Source of the DNA: Macropodus opercularis
Lineage: Eukaryota; Chordata; Actinopteri; Anabantiformes; Osphronemidae
Length of the DNA stretch: 64,000 nt
Direction of reading: 5' to 3'
NCBI GenBank assembly: GCA_030770545.1
Contig: CM061100.1
Location: 11,462,501 to 11,526,500, forward strand
The notes below the pieces were generated by a model. That model was given only the letters and a program-made list of their open reading frames with translations. It was not told the DNA's origin and did not search any database. Of this stretch, positions 10,849-24,200 are shown one piece after another. The position numbers and the translations under genes were made by a program. Positions within the stretch are counted from its first letter, which is position 1; the number at the start of each line of letters is the position of its first letter.

Positions 10849-12968
10849 TGATTTCTTGACTGTTGTGAAATGTTGGTCCAGCGGCAGTTCCGTGTAGTGG
10901 GGACGGTAAACTACTTTCTGTAGCGTCGTTTAGTTTCCTCCAACAAAGCTGCAGAGCGAGAGCTGGGCGTGTTTACACAGCTACCAGACATGAAAGAACA
11001 GAAACTGTAGCCTCTGGGACTACATTCTTAAACCACCATGATGTGGTGGGCGAAACAATAGAGGGATCTGCAAAGAGACTGTTAGGTGTCAGTAACAAAC
11101 TGCAAAGGTGGTTTCTAAAAACGTATTTTAAAAGAAGAGTGTGAACTATGTGAGGCCTAATGACAGTTTGCAGTGAGTGCTGAAGGACATGCTACAGCGT
11201 GATACAACTACCTCATGTCAGACATGGGCGTTTTTGTAGGAGTGCAAAAATTCTACAGGTCATTTTACAGCAAAAGGACATCCACGAGTTTAAATGTATT
11301 TCAATCAGCCATACGTCTATTTTCCATCAGTTCCATCAGTGGAGTTTATGCAAGCCACTGTTGTAATTCTGTGTACACTGTAGTAAATGGAGACTTTCTG
11401 AGCAGTTGCTAATGTGCTGGAGTGATAAGAGCAATATTTTAAATTCTTTTATTTTCTTGTCTGAGTTTGTACCTCTGTTTTTTGTGATTACCTATGGCTG
11501 TAAAACATATTTTCATTTTATATCTAATAAATGTTTTGCTGGCAACAAATCGGAATTCACCACTTTATTTTGCATTTTTTTTCCTGTGCATGTGTTTATC
11601 ATTAAAAACTGTTACAGTGAGGTGTGTAGGGATGAGAGTGATTACTCATCACTGTCATATGTCATTTTCTTGCATAACAGTTAGGTAATTGATCTCGCAA
11701 GCTATGGCAATTTGATGATGCAGGAGTACACTAGGTATCAAATAAGACCAGTATGCATGTTGTTTCATCTGTGTACAACCAAGAAAATATGTTATAGATA
11801 CAGTTGTCTTTCTGCAGGGTAATGGAAAGTCATCTAGTTGACTTGTGAGTGTTGTGGCAGTTTGCTTCTTATTTATAGCTGCAATAGGTTTTAGTGATAA
11901 AGACAAGCTGCTTATCCATAGCTGATGTGGAAAACGTTTTCTTGTTGTCCTCTTCACATTTCTGTGGCTTTTACATATTGACATGATGTACTCTAATAGA
12001 ATCAATGGGGATCATATCAAAATGTCATGACTTTGCAGTAATGCCAAGTTTATATTGGGTTTAATTGCTTATAAAGCAATGCAGCTTTTCTTTTTCTTTT
12101 TCAAAGAGTATTAAAGATGGCCACAACAGAGGCCAGTAGCACAGGGGTTTGACAAAATAACATAGACTGGACCTGGTTCAAGTGACATCTTGCTGCCGAG
12201 TACTACACTGGCAAATCAGATTCACACAAGTGCACATTCTTTGCACATTAGTAACAGTGAATTATGTGTTCCTGGTGCCTCAGCATCGTTTGCTGTGTAA
12301 TAGGCTAAAATTACTTAAATGCATCCATTCTGATGGACTTCCTAAATTTTGTTTGATTGTCTAACTGGTATGTGTAAGAACACCCCTCCACCATCACAGC
12401 CCACTGTGTCATTTTCACCACAGACCAGAATGTGAATACAGGCTAAATGTGTTTTTTTTTTTCCCTATATCTTTTTTTATATACTGTACTGCTACTCTTA
12501 GGTAAACTATTACATAATTTTACCTGGAATTGTTCATTTTGTAACCAGTCAAGAACATAATTCTTAGCACCCTTACATTTGATTAAAACCAATTTAAACC
12601 GATCAACAAAACACACACATGGTTAGTATGAGCATATTGAGAGATGAACCCTTTACATTTGAATGGTCTCTGGATTTTTGTTTAGTGCTATCTGTATACT
12701 TGTTACTGTTTACTTAAAAGGAGTTCATGGCAATACAAAACCATTGAGTGAAAGTGATAGCACAATGTTTATTTATTTAGCTTTCTGAATAGTTTAGCCA
12801 TCTGATTGCCACTTCACCTTTCACAAAAACTGTAAAAAGTCTGTAGATTTAAATCTTGCTTGAGTAGGTGTCAGTGTGTTGTGTCTTGGCCTACTCCCAC
12901 ACCAGTTAGGAAAACCTGCTTTTCATTCCAGCGTGCTGCAGGGATTGGGCTGTAGTGTTTTCACTCAG

Positions 12969-12978
12969 CCATATTTGG
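12969..12978. promoter_or_regulatory. Perfect CArG box (CCATATTTGG) in tln1 intron 1
   Basis: Exact match to CC(A/T)6GG, and the variant CCATATTTGG is one of the stronger SRF forms. It lies about 2.4 kb into intron 1 with no other clear regulatory motif beside it. It could be functional or a chance match. Confidence 0.25.
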
Positions 12979-15900
12979 TCAAGACAACTTGTGCTGCCAC
13001 TCCTCTAGCACAAGAAATAATTTGTTTTAGATATGACTAATTCCCAAGATTGTCAGAAGCCTGCAGAGGTCTGCCAAATTAATAAAGATTCTCAAAAGAG
13101 ATTAAACACCAAATGGCTCAGTAATGTAAGGTTAAGGTAGAAAGTTGATTATCAACCACATCAATAAACCTTTTTCTTTATTACATTTAGCAATAGTCCT
13201 GGATATAAATAGATTTGATGGTTTAGAATTTAAACTATAACATAATTAAAAACTTGTTAAGCTACACTACTGAAAATGGTGCAAAATCCACTTTTTATAA
13301 TTTATGGTACATTTATATGACTCTAGGGTGCATGCAAAGCATGTTAAAGGTGCATTCCCTCCTTTTTTTCCACATTTTGCAGTTTGGTCTAAATTATTGG
13401 TCTGTCAGCACACAGCCCCACCCCTGGCTGAGTCCAAACACTGCCCAAGACACTACTACATATGGGCTGCTGCATTCGGATCATGTCCGCATACTGCATG
13501 ACACACCCTTAGCCTGAAAGCGTAATAGGGGTCCTTTTAAATATTATTTATTTATTTTCTCCATAGTTTGTAATCAATACAGAAAATTGTAAACTATGTT
13601 AGAACAGGTAGTCCATTCAATTACTGTTTCATTGTTTCCACATAAGCAGCATGTTGAAATTAGAGCACAATGTGTAGTGTATCATAATGTGGTGGTTGCA
13701 TCACACTGGTCTTTGATGCAGTTAACACATAAAGAAATATGCCAGTTCAAATTTATTTACCCACAATAAAGTCTTTGTTGTCTCTCCATTGCCATCCCCA
13801 GACTTTAGAACATCAATCTTCTTCAGTGCCCTAATGAGCCAAACAGCATTCTGAGCAAGTTAGGTCCTGCTAGTTCTCTGTCTTAATTAAAAAATGAAAT
13901 ATGCGTTCTGCCTTTTTCTTAATTTCAACATTTAAAGTTTTAAAATAATTGTAGTCAGTCTAAGAGAAATATTCTTGTAGATTTTCACTGTGCTCATTTG
14001 CTCTAAATATAATGCAAAAAAAACCCCCATCATATTAATGAACATTAATTGCAATGGCAATAAAAAATATTTTTGCTTAAAAGTACTTTGCTTCACTTCT
14101 TACAAGTACAGATGACATAATAATAATAAATCCCCTTGCCAGCATAGGCTCTTCATCTACCAGGGTGAATGTGGGCTTGCCACCCTTGTACCACATGCCA
14201 TTTAAAAAATTTTTTTCATCTGGTAGTATACATTAGTAGTAGTGTTATTTGTACATCATCAGATGTATCAAACTCCAGCATGCAGTTGCTGACCCACTCA
14301 CCACCTGCCTATGTTGTGAGGATGAGGCTGACTGTTGTTGTTGCTTGCAATGAATGAAACACCTGAGGATCTTGGGAAACCCTGAGGACGTGCCTATTAA
14401 CTAAAACATTAGGTAATGCATTTTTATGCAAGCACAAACCTTGTAATCAGTCCCTTCAGCTATCGCCAACACCCAGGTCATCTGCCTCTACTATCTGTTT
14501 AGTTTCCTCCAACACATTTGTTCTATGGTTCATTGAAATAATAAAAGTAATGCTACATGTTGGATTGTCCCCTAGAAAGAGTTTTAACAAAAGTGTTTTT
14601 CTCTTGGAGAAAATGTTGAAACCTGAGACTAAATATGCTTGGGTGATGTGAGGTGTGTATTAAAATACAAAAATCTATTAAATAGTAAAACTAACGAAGC
14701 GGGTTCATAGCAGAGAGGCAGCCACTGCTTAGAGCATCTTGACACTAATTCCAATTTAATAGTTGTTGAAAGAATACATTATAAAAACCAAAAAAAGCTA
14801 TTTTACTATTTTGTGTCTCTGTTTCTCTATAAATTTAAATCCATACAGGAATGAACATGCACTGTGCAGTTCAAGCTGCCTTGTTTTAGGCAACTCCCTT
14901 GCAGTTGAGAACAGTCTGTGTCGTAAACAGTGTAGATGAGATGCTATCTTCTCTCTGCTACAAAATCTCTGCCTCTTCACATTCCTTTATTCCACTGGGA
15001 TTGGATGCATTTAGTGCTTGTCCTGGCTGCTAGAGGCATAAAGCTGAATAAAGACCTCTTGTCTTTCTTCTTTTTCCTCTGTCTCTATGTTCTGATGCTG
15101 GTATTCCAGAGGAATGCACAGTTGAATTCCTCTGTGGGGCTGGAGGCAACCAAGCAGCCCTGCAGTCTGAGTCTCATGTTGCTGCTGCTAAATACATCCC
15201 AGTACCTCTTTTAAAGGAGGCATGAGGCTGGCGCCACATATGTAAAACTCTGTAGGATCATGACTCTAAATGTACTCACAAGCATCACAGTCGTTGTAAA
15301 GTTGTGTATATTAATATATTTTAGAAACTGGTCACACTGGCTTAAGTCGCATTATCATTCTGTTCTACGTGAAATATGGAAATGTATTTTAGAAATGTTA
15401 TCAAATTTGAAATGTACATAGGAAAAATTCAGCCTCAATTAAATAAAAAAGTAAATTAAAGGTGTTTGCCAATTCACACACCTTTAAATTTTAACCTGTT
15501 AGCCTAATTCCACATTTTGTGTTTCTGAAATCATAATCATGAATTGATATTTCTCTCTGAACCTAATGCTGTTGAGTTTTGCTGTGGTTTCTGGTTTTGC
15601 TGGACTGAGGATCTGTGGATTAAAATGTCTTTTTTCTGAAGTAGTCATACCCATAGCCCATAGTTTGACCTACCTGTCAGAACTGTACCTGGACATGATA
15701 TCCAGAAAACCAGAATTATTTAACAGAATGTTTTGGGTTTTTTTTCCTAGTTCTATCCCAGCTTTTCAGTTGTCTCTAGATTAGTCTAACTTCAGAAGTT
15801 TGTCACTAGTGAATCAGACAGGAAATAGAAGGGCAGAAATGTGAGATACTTCTCAAGATGAGTGTAGGTTGTAGACTCATGGTTATATTTTGGGCCCTCG

Positions 15901-16599
15901 CTTTCACATCCTTTGACCTGCTGTTTTTCATTATGTATGAAAACAGTCAAGCCCTTGGGATTTTGGTGCGAACATTTAAAGTAATCCCAGGGAATAACAA
16001 AGTAATTGGTTAAAGTAAGTATCCTTTATATTGCTGTATATTCAGAACCCCCAAAAACTGTTCCCCAAGGAGAAAGCCAGAACTCCAAAACCGGCATTCA
16101 GATGTGTCCTGTGACAGATTGTGTTATGTAGGTATATTCTTTGACATATGCAACAACATAACACTGCCACCTCCACCTTTAGTTCACCACTGGCCATGCT
16201 AACCATTAATTGGGGTAAACAAATAGATACTATCACAAACTCGTTAGAGCTAGATCATCTAACGTTGTCAGAGTGTGGTAAATACAGCTGCATCTAGTAA
16301 CATGAGCAGATGGCTGTTCAGTTGTTCCAGGTAGTGAATAGTGTAGCGATGACTACTGTTAATGATTTTGTTGTCCCACCTCTGTCAACTAACACAGCAT
16401 TCACAGTGGGCAAATATTCTTTTCAAAGGAGTGTGTTGTTAAAGCCGCGTGCCTTAAACAATGGACACACATCAAGGCCACAGTATCATCAGTTCTAATG
16501 ACTTTATTTTTGTCATGTCCAGAAACAGACAGCTTCTTGTTTCTATGGCTAGTGATGACATTACTGTACATGTAAAGGAAAGTTAAACAGAATGGCTTA

Positions 16600-16860
16600 A
16601 AGTGACCATATTATGCCATTTTCCCAATTTGATTCTGAGGGTTCCTGAACATTAACTTTTTTTCACCAAATAACAGCTTTTCAGCATAACTGAATACACC
16701 AAAGATTTCATAACGCTTTGTTTTGATGTCAGAAGAAGGCGCATAGCTTCTCGGGAGAAGCATCCATGACGTATGTGAACTATGTAGTATGTATGTGGAG
16801 TAATCAAACTCCCTTCGATCCACATGGTAAGAAGTTCATATAGGAAAGCACAGATCACAC
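16600..16860. repeat. Possible dispersed fish repeat
   Basis: The opening AGTGACCATATTATGCCATTTTCC resembles the start of a common fish non-autonomous repeat that I remember. I cannot define its ends or class from this one copy. Confidence 0.3.
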
Positions 16861-17527
16861 ACAAAAAAGTGTCAAGACATTGGTGTTACCCAGCGACCTA
16901 GCCCCTCAGTGGTGTGTAGGCTTTTCACTGAAACCTAACACAACCACAAGGTTACAGTATACTGTAAAGCATCTTTTCCTGGCGCAACAGTGTTTCTCAA
17001 CTTGACACAGTGTTTAAATCCACGGATATAATATGAAAAATAATGATTTTCAAGAAACTAACAGCCTGAGGAGTTTACTGTATCTCATGGACTGTTGGAA
17101 TTGATTTAGACTTCATTCTCAATTCTAGCTGAATGCCATTTCCATAAATATTTTGAATTTTGGGGAGACTTTGTGGTACCCGCACAATAAAATTAAATGT
17201 ATACACTGCACTTTCACTTACCATCACCACTATTTTTTATGTTTAGCCGCCATGTTGTGTGAGTCAGCTCTACCAAAGTCAGTGAAAATTAGATGGAAGG
17301 TTTGTTTGACACTTGCTGAACCTTGTTAGTATGTCATAGCAAGAGGTTTTACAGTTCGATCTATTTCAGATTGGTTCTCAAAAATTTGAATAACACTGCA
17401 CTTGTCTCCTACCATGTGTGTGTTTATAGCCATGTACAGAACAGTACTAAATTCCCCAAAAGTCGATTTAGGGGCTTTTAAAGCTTATAACAAAGACTGT
17501 TGACCTGCAGGTTAAAGTTAAAGTAAA

Positions 17528-17562
17528 GTAATATCCTGTGTAAAGATTACACAGGATATTAC
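17528..17562. repeat. Perfect hairpin, 15-bp arms, 5-base loop
   Basis: GTAATATCCTGTGTA and its exact reverse complement are separated by AAGAT. Located in tln1 intron 1. No related copy seen nearby. Confidence 0.9.
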
Positions 17563-19370
17563 AGAAGTTATTATTGCGATGTGTTTACTGTGGATTAAGG
17601 GTGTTCTTCGCCACAGTTCATTTTAATGCAGTTAACTGTTAATACTTGTGTCTGAAGGTTGAGTCATGGCATGACTGGAACACATATACTTTTATTGAAA
17701 ATTTAAAACAGGCATCTTTCAATGTCATTGTCAACACATCCACTGAAAAGAGAGCAAAAATAAATTGATCCACCTTTAAGGTGTGTTCTCATCAGCATGA
17801 TAGCATTTTATTCTTCTTCGTGTTGAACAAAATGGACCTGTTGACTTTTTTATTTATGGAATTTATACAATTTTAAAATGTATATCTTTGAATTTAATGA
17901 TTTATTCCACTTCTGGTAGTTTAGAGTAGTGTGGACTAGTTTTGAGAACCTGTGTTAACGCTTTTTTGTAACATTTTAGGGAACTGGAAAAATAAATGTG
18001 CCATTACTGTGAAACTAAATCTAAAAAGGTAATCACTTAGTTGTCTTATTTTTTGTTTATGTATTGCTACTGCTTTAAAAAATACTGATTACTTATGTGA
18101 CTATTCAATTAATTAATATTAGTTGATAGTTGCTGCCCTCATGAAATAAAACAATTTTATTAAAAATATTAATATTGTTCTGTTTTGTTGCTATGTTAAA
18201 ATTGTAGTTGTCTGAGTGAAAAACTGAGTCAGTAGATGTATTGCTTATTCCTGAATGTTTTTTGGGAACAACCAATCAGTGGCTCATGTGTACTGTACCT
18301 GACAAGTTCCCTTTGCCACATATACCTGATGTATTTCAACAGATTAAATTTAGAAACAAAGGATCAATGTCTTTGTAGTTTCTTTTATATATACATTCTG
18401 TTAAAAGCTTATGGCTGATGTTGGCAATAGACACTGGACAGGAATTCACAGTTTTACATGCTGCACTTATCAAGCATGCAGAAGAGACGTGTATGTCAAA
18501 AGTTATTGTCACATTGGTTGTGGTTAGGCCTGGAAGCCATGTGATAAATGTACATTGTCTGGTTCTTGTAGATAGAACGGATGTTTGTCTTCATGACAAC
18601 AGTTGAACGCTGTCACTTAACAGTGCAAGCCTAAACTCACTGGAAGGAGGGGAAACCAGTAAGAAAAGTGTTTTAGCAAAAATCATGTAGAAGTTCATTT
18701 TTTACATACTGTATACTGTGCTCTTGTGTTGTACAAAACAGTTTCAGATTTTCAATTGCAAGTTTATAATGAAGATAACCTGGAGAAACAGGTGTTTATA
18801 AATGCTGTTGGAATATACACTAAGCCAGTGAAAAGTATCCATTCAGAAAACTGCAGTGATCATTATGGTTGCTAGTTACGTGTGAGATGTCAACATTAGG
18901 GCATATGAAAGTCCTACTGTTCAGCAATATCTCTAAACATAACAAAATGCATCAGTTCATGTTCCTTAATTTAATTTAGTCTCCTTCCAATCTGATTGTG
19001 ATTGGCTGCTGTGAACATAGTGCATTCTTCCCCATTTCTCTAACTGCAGTAATTACTGTTTTGACTTGATGCTTCCTCTTTCTCAGAGTGGGAAATATTC
19101 ACAGTAATACATTTTTTTTCTGTTTTGATTATCTTCTATTGTTTTACCTGATCTTATTCAAACAGGATAAGTGGCAGTATGTATGTGTCTTTAATAATAC
19201 TATAGTTAAGCATTGAAAATAAATTACATTTAGTAGCAGCTGTAAGATTCAGAGATGAATGACTTATAGATAGTTGCTTTTTGTTTTACCTCTGTCCCTC
19301 CATTGGCTGCAGAGAGGATCCACTGCTCCCAGCTGAATCATAGCTGCGCGTATACACATGGCAAAAATGC

Positions 19371-19380
19371 CCTTTTATGG
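19371..19380. promoter_or_regulatory. Perfect CArG box (CCTTTTATGG) in tln1 intron 1
   Basis: The ten bases match the SRF consensus CC(A/T)6GG exactly. They sit in a more GC-balanced block (19270-19560) that also holds an adjacent ETS-like GGAA core and a TGACATCA half-CRE/AP-1-like motif at about 19405-19417. Talin genes are reported SRF/MRTF targets, so an intronic enhancer is plausible. About one perfect CArG box is expected by chance in 10 kb of this composition, so the motif alone is weak evidence. Confidence 0.35.
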
Positions 19381-21006
19381 CATTGAAAGACTCTTTAAAA
19401 CAGGAAATGACATCAGGAGATCTGAGCGGGATCTTGCAGAAGCCCTGTCATTCCAGAGTAGAGGAAGTTTATCTGCAGATGGAAACCACTGACGCAAACA
19501 GTACCCCAACCATAACATCCCTCCCCTCTCCCACCCCTCCCTAGCAAACTGAATAAAGATGTTATTTCATTAATGACTGTGAAACCAAAGCATCAAATCC
19601 AAGTCGAATTAGAAGAACCGCTGTGTAGTAATGCATGTTACAGCAAGAGACCCTGCGGTCATTCATTGCAAACATGTTACTGCAGACATATCCAGAGTCA
19701 GCCTGTGAACTTTTAACCAGAACTCTGCCGTATGACTACAGTTGAAAGAACTTTCACATACTCACTGTGCAAAACGGAAGACATTTGGTACAGTTACATT
19801 TAGTTAATTAGGGGTGGATTCCCTTAAGATCGGTGAAGTACCTTAAATGCACAGTAGGACAGTAGACGTTTAAATTTGGAAGAGTCTAAACATCTACCAA
19901 ATTTAAATGCCTATTTATTTATGATCTTTTGTATACATATGTGAGTGTACTAGTAAAAACTGCTATTGTAACCCAGCATTTCTCTGTCAGTACATCTGTG
20001 TTGTGACATTTAATCTGTGTGAGATGCCATGCCAAATGATTCTGATGTTTGGCATAATGTACTCAAATACAGTTTTAAGTACATGTAATGATTAACTTTA
20101 TATCACTAGTAGTGGTAGTAGAAAGATTGAATTCATAGAACCAAGCAGTCAGAAAGCAGTAGTGAGTGAGAGCAATGAGTATGTTTTTCTACACTTTTTT
20201 TGTTACCCCACCCTTCTGTTTTTGTTTTTTTGCATAATCAAAGCACCACAAGCTCTACCATATAACAGACTAAGCAGGGGAGGAGTCATGAACTATTAAT
20301 GTGGTGTTTAGGTGTCAGTTCCAGTTTGTAGAATCTGAAGTTGTCACAGTAAGGCTATGACAGGAATATAAAATGTAGTATTTCTACAACTTAATAATGT
20401 ATTTGCATAACAACTGATTGGAAGGCTTGTTAATCATAAGATGTGTATTAATTATTTTAGTTATAGTAATCATGTTGGACATACTGTAAGCATGCATGCG
20501 CCATTGCTCATTGTTTCCTGTTTGAACTGGGTTTCTCACAGTTTTTTGGTTAAGCGTGTGTAACTATAAATGGTGTTCCTCATTTTTACCACTGCTTCAC
20601 AGAGTGTAGAGACATATAAGAAAATAATGTAGAAATCTCCAACACTGTGTTTGCAAGAACAGGTTATCCTTCCAGCTGAATTTATGTCGGTAGAGATTTT
20701 ACGTTCTGTGTTGTGAGGTATTCAGAGGAAAGGGTTAGGTAATCTTAATTCATAAGCCCAAACCAAAGAGTAGACTAAACCATGAAATTCAGGAATATTT
20801 AATTTATGAGTCAAAAGCTGCGATTGGATTTCTCTTTTGTACTGGCATAAAAATTAAGCGGCTTCTAAGCTACAATTTTATGTTTCACAATTGAAAACCG
20901 CTCTGTTGATGACATTGTATATCTTTTTTTTTTTAATTATGGTTGATTAGTTTTCTTTTTGGGTATCATGCAGGTGTGAGTTCAGTGGAGGTGCACAGAA
21001 GCAATC

Positions 21007-21172
21007 ATGGTGGCCCTTTCACTGAAGATCGGTGTGGGGAATGTGGTGAAGACCATGCAGTTTGAGCCATCCACCATGGTGTACGATGCCTGCCGCATCA
21101 TCAGGGAGAGAGTTCCGGAAGCGCAGCTTGGCCAGCGTGAGTTGGCCACACATACAAGCACACACACACGCG

Positions 21173-21207
<35 letters not shown>

Positions 21208-24200
21208 TCGAAAAGATGTATGATCTTCTGCAAAACTGTGTTAAAAATAAAAATGCTTCCAACAGTTTTTGTTATTTTTGATTATTCATATCCTCATCAG
21301 CTGGTGACATGCAGAAGTGAAAACAACTTGCAGTACACAATAGATATTACAATAGACTTACTTTATTTATTAATAAAATGATCCTTACCTGACTCTTCTG
21401 GCTTTAACTGGCCTTTTGGTTTCAGGAAGCTTGTATTCACTAGAAAGTTCAGCATGTAGTAAGGTCTTAAAAGATTGAAATAACTGGACTGGTTGGTGGT
21501 TTCTTGTTTTGATCTGATGAGAAAGTTATTTTAAAGAGCAGCCACAGTTCTGCCTCTATATACTGAATCCACAGTACACGCACTAGCCGACCGTTAAGAT
21601 TTCATATTATCAGCTTGAAGCATCACTGGCCTTAAAATTAAATAAAATGTCAACTGAAACACATGTAGATGACTATACTGTTGTTTCTCACCTTCTCATA
21701 TCAGTACTGTAGACCCCTAAAATTTTAGGGGGTTCAAAGCGCCTGCAAATTGTTGTTTAGATGCTGTCAAAAATGCCTATAAATACATATATTTATAGTT
21801 TAAATGATACAATTAATGGGGATTATTTGTGTTCACAGTTACATTAGTATCCCGAGATTAATATTTTACAGAAGTGGTGTCAGAACTAATGTATGAGCAC
21901 ATTCACTGCCACTGATACAAAGTAAGTGTTGCAATTATACATACTTACTTAAAAGTAATTAATTAAACACTTCAAAGTATTTATTCCAAATAACGATAAG
22001 TACTACGTAAAATAACTGCTGCAGTTTAGAGATGAGGTCCGTAAATTTATTAACTGTTTTTCAGATTAAATTTAAGGAGGTACATTAAACAGTGAGAATC
22101 AAATTTGCTTCACCGGCATGTCAGTTTAGTGTGCTACATGCTGGGCTACCCAAGGAAGTTACATCTCACTATGCATATTACAGGCCTAAATGTACGATTA
22201 CAATTTAGTCACGAAATAGACTTTTAAGACATGGAACCAGTGTCAGATCATTTTTGCTGACACACCATGCCTTACTGTGAGAGATGCATTTACACACTGT
22301 CATAACAAGGAGGTCACGTAATATGTTATGTTGTTACTGAATTTATTTACATGCACTATTTCCACAGCAGCTCTTTGCCTTACATTTTACAACCTTTAAG
22401 TTGTTTGGTACACAAAACAGTTTGTTATAGTTTTTCTCAAACATATTAAGTCTTGTGGTTATGTGTCAACAGACAATGGGTCACAGTTTGAAGTGTGTAA
22501 CCTGTGTCTAGAACAGATTGCTGTTGAAACAGACAGTTAAATTAGGTTAAAAATGACCAAATCTCTCATTAACACAAACCAGTGAACCAGTGTTTCTGTT
22601 TTATCTTATAGCAAACGATTATGGGCTGTTTCTGTCTGATGAAGATCCAAAGAAAGGTATCTGGCTGGAGGCAGGAAAGGCCCTGGACTACTACATGTTG
22701 AGGAATGGAGTGAGTTATACCGGCATAAACACATGCACTACTAGGTGTTATAAATATAACCAAGATACCTAATTTGGTTGAAGGAGAATATTTTTGTACT
22801 GTAGTGACAAAGACTTGTCTTTCAGGACACTCTGGAGTACAAGAAGAAGCAGAGGCCTCTGAAGATCCGTATGCTGGACGGCACAGTGAAGACCGTCATG
22901 GTGGATGACTCCAAAATTGTCAGCGACATACTCATGACCATTTGTGCTAGAATAGGTGCGGGTCAAATTGTGGTTGCTCATTGGATTATTTCTGCTTGTT
23001 TGTACATCAATATATCAATTGACACTGATGTATAAAGAGCAGTTTTCAACACTTAAACACGCTTATAAAAAGATTGAATGTGACCTTTCTTGCTCTAATG
23101 ATTCCTGGCCAAAATAATACAGATGTTTATCCTTTTTAACCTAGGAGCTACTCCTTGTCTGGTGCAAGTGCTGGTGACTTAGCATGTCGGTCACATTTGC
23201 AGTGTTTCTTTCTTTGCTGTTGAGCTTATTAGCAAAAAATTTATTTTAGCTAAATATATTGCCAGTATTGCATATATTTACTACAAGGTTTTAGTCTTGT
23301 TCATCACAACAGTTCACCCTGCAGATGCTAAGACAAATAGTTCTTGTGTTTTGTGTGTCAGGCATCACAAACTATGATGAGTACTCACTAGTGCGGGACA
23401 TTGGAGAAGAGAAGAAGGAAGAGACCACAGGCACTCTAAAAAGAGACAAAACTCTGCTAAGAGATGACAAGAAGATGGAGAAACTGAAGCAGAAGCTTCA
23501 CACAGATGATGAGTGTATGACAAGCACAATACACTCAATACATACATTGATTTTAATAAATTCCATGAGTGTAAATTAAAGGTTGGACTTGGTGACTGAT
23601 ATCTTAAATACAGTGTTTGTGAATATATCTGTAAAACTACATTTAAATGCAACTCCTATGGTTGGTGGTTTTTTCAGTAAACTGGTTGGACCATGGCAGA
23701 ACGTTGAGGGAACAGGGCGTTGAAGAGACAGAGATGTTGCTACTGCGGAGGAAGTTCTTCTATTCAGACCAGAATGTGGACTCCAGAGACCCCGTGCAAC
23801 TCAATCTCCTTTATGTCCAGGTAAACAACCTAAATAATTGTCACGTCCAGACTGTCAGAATCAGTTTTGCTCCTTATTGTTGTTGACTGATGTGTTTGTG
23901 GGTGTGATTTGTGTGTGAACAGGCCCGTGATGACATTCTGAATGGATCTCATCCTGTCTCTTTTGACATGGCCTGTGAATTTGCAGGATATCAGTGTCAG
24001 ATTCAGTTCGGTGACCACAACGAGTCCAAACATAAGCCTGGATTCTTAGAGTGAGTTCTGCCTTTCATACTTCCTGTTGTTAGTTTTACATATTTACATT
24101 CTCTGGAATTTTTCTTACCTTTAGCATTTCCTTTTGAGAAAATCAAAGCATTTTCATGCTGTTTTGATTTTAGTTTAACTGTTTCCTCCTCAGTTTAAAG

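Larger units (their letters stand above)
10616..20973 (+). other. tln1: tln1 intron 1 (about 10.4 kb), no coding content
   Basis: Runs from the presumed untranslated exon 1 to the acceptor before the ATG exon. It is AT-rich and shows no convincing coding exon on either strand. Noted inside: a GC-dinucleotide repeat (10833-10848), two CArG boxes (12969-12978 and 19371-19380), a possible dispersed repeat (16600-16860), a perfect hairpin (17528-17562) and a compositionally complex block around 19270-19560. The acceptor is either after 20973 (ATGCAG) or after 20985 (GTTCAG); both lie in the 5' UTR and do not affect the protein. Confidence 0.5.

Noticed and set aside
20974..21006. Choice of exon 2 acceptor (20973 or 20985)
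   Set aside because: Both are usable and both lie before the ATG, so the protein does not depend on it. Not a finding in itself.
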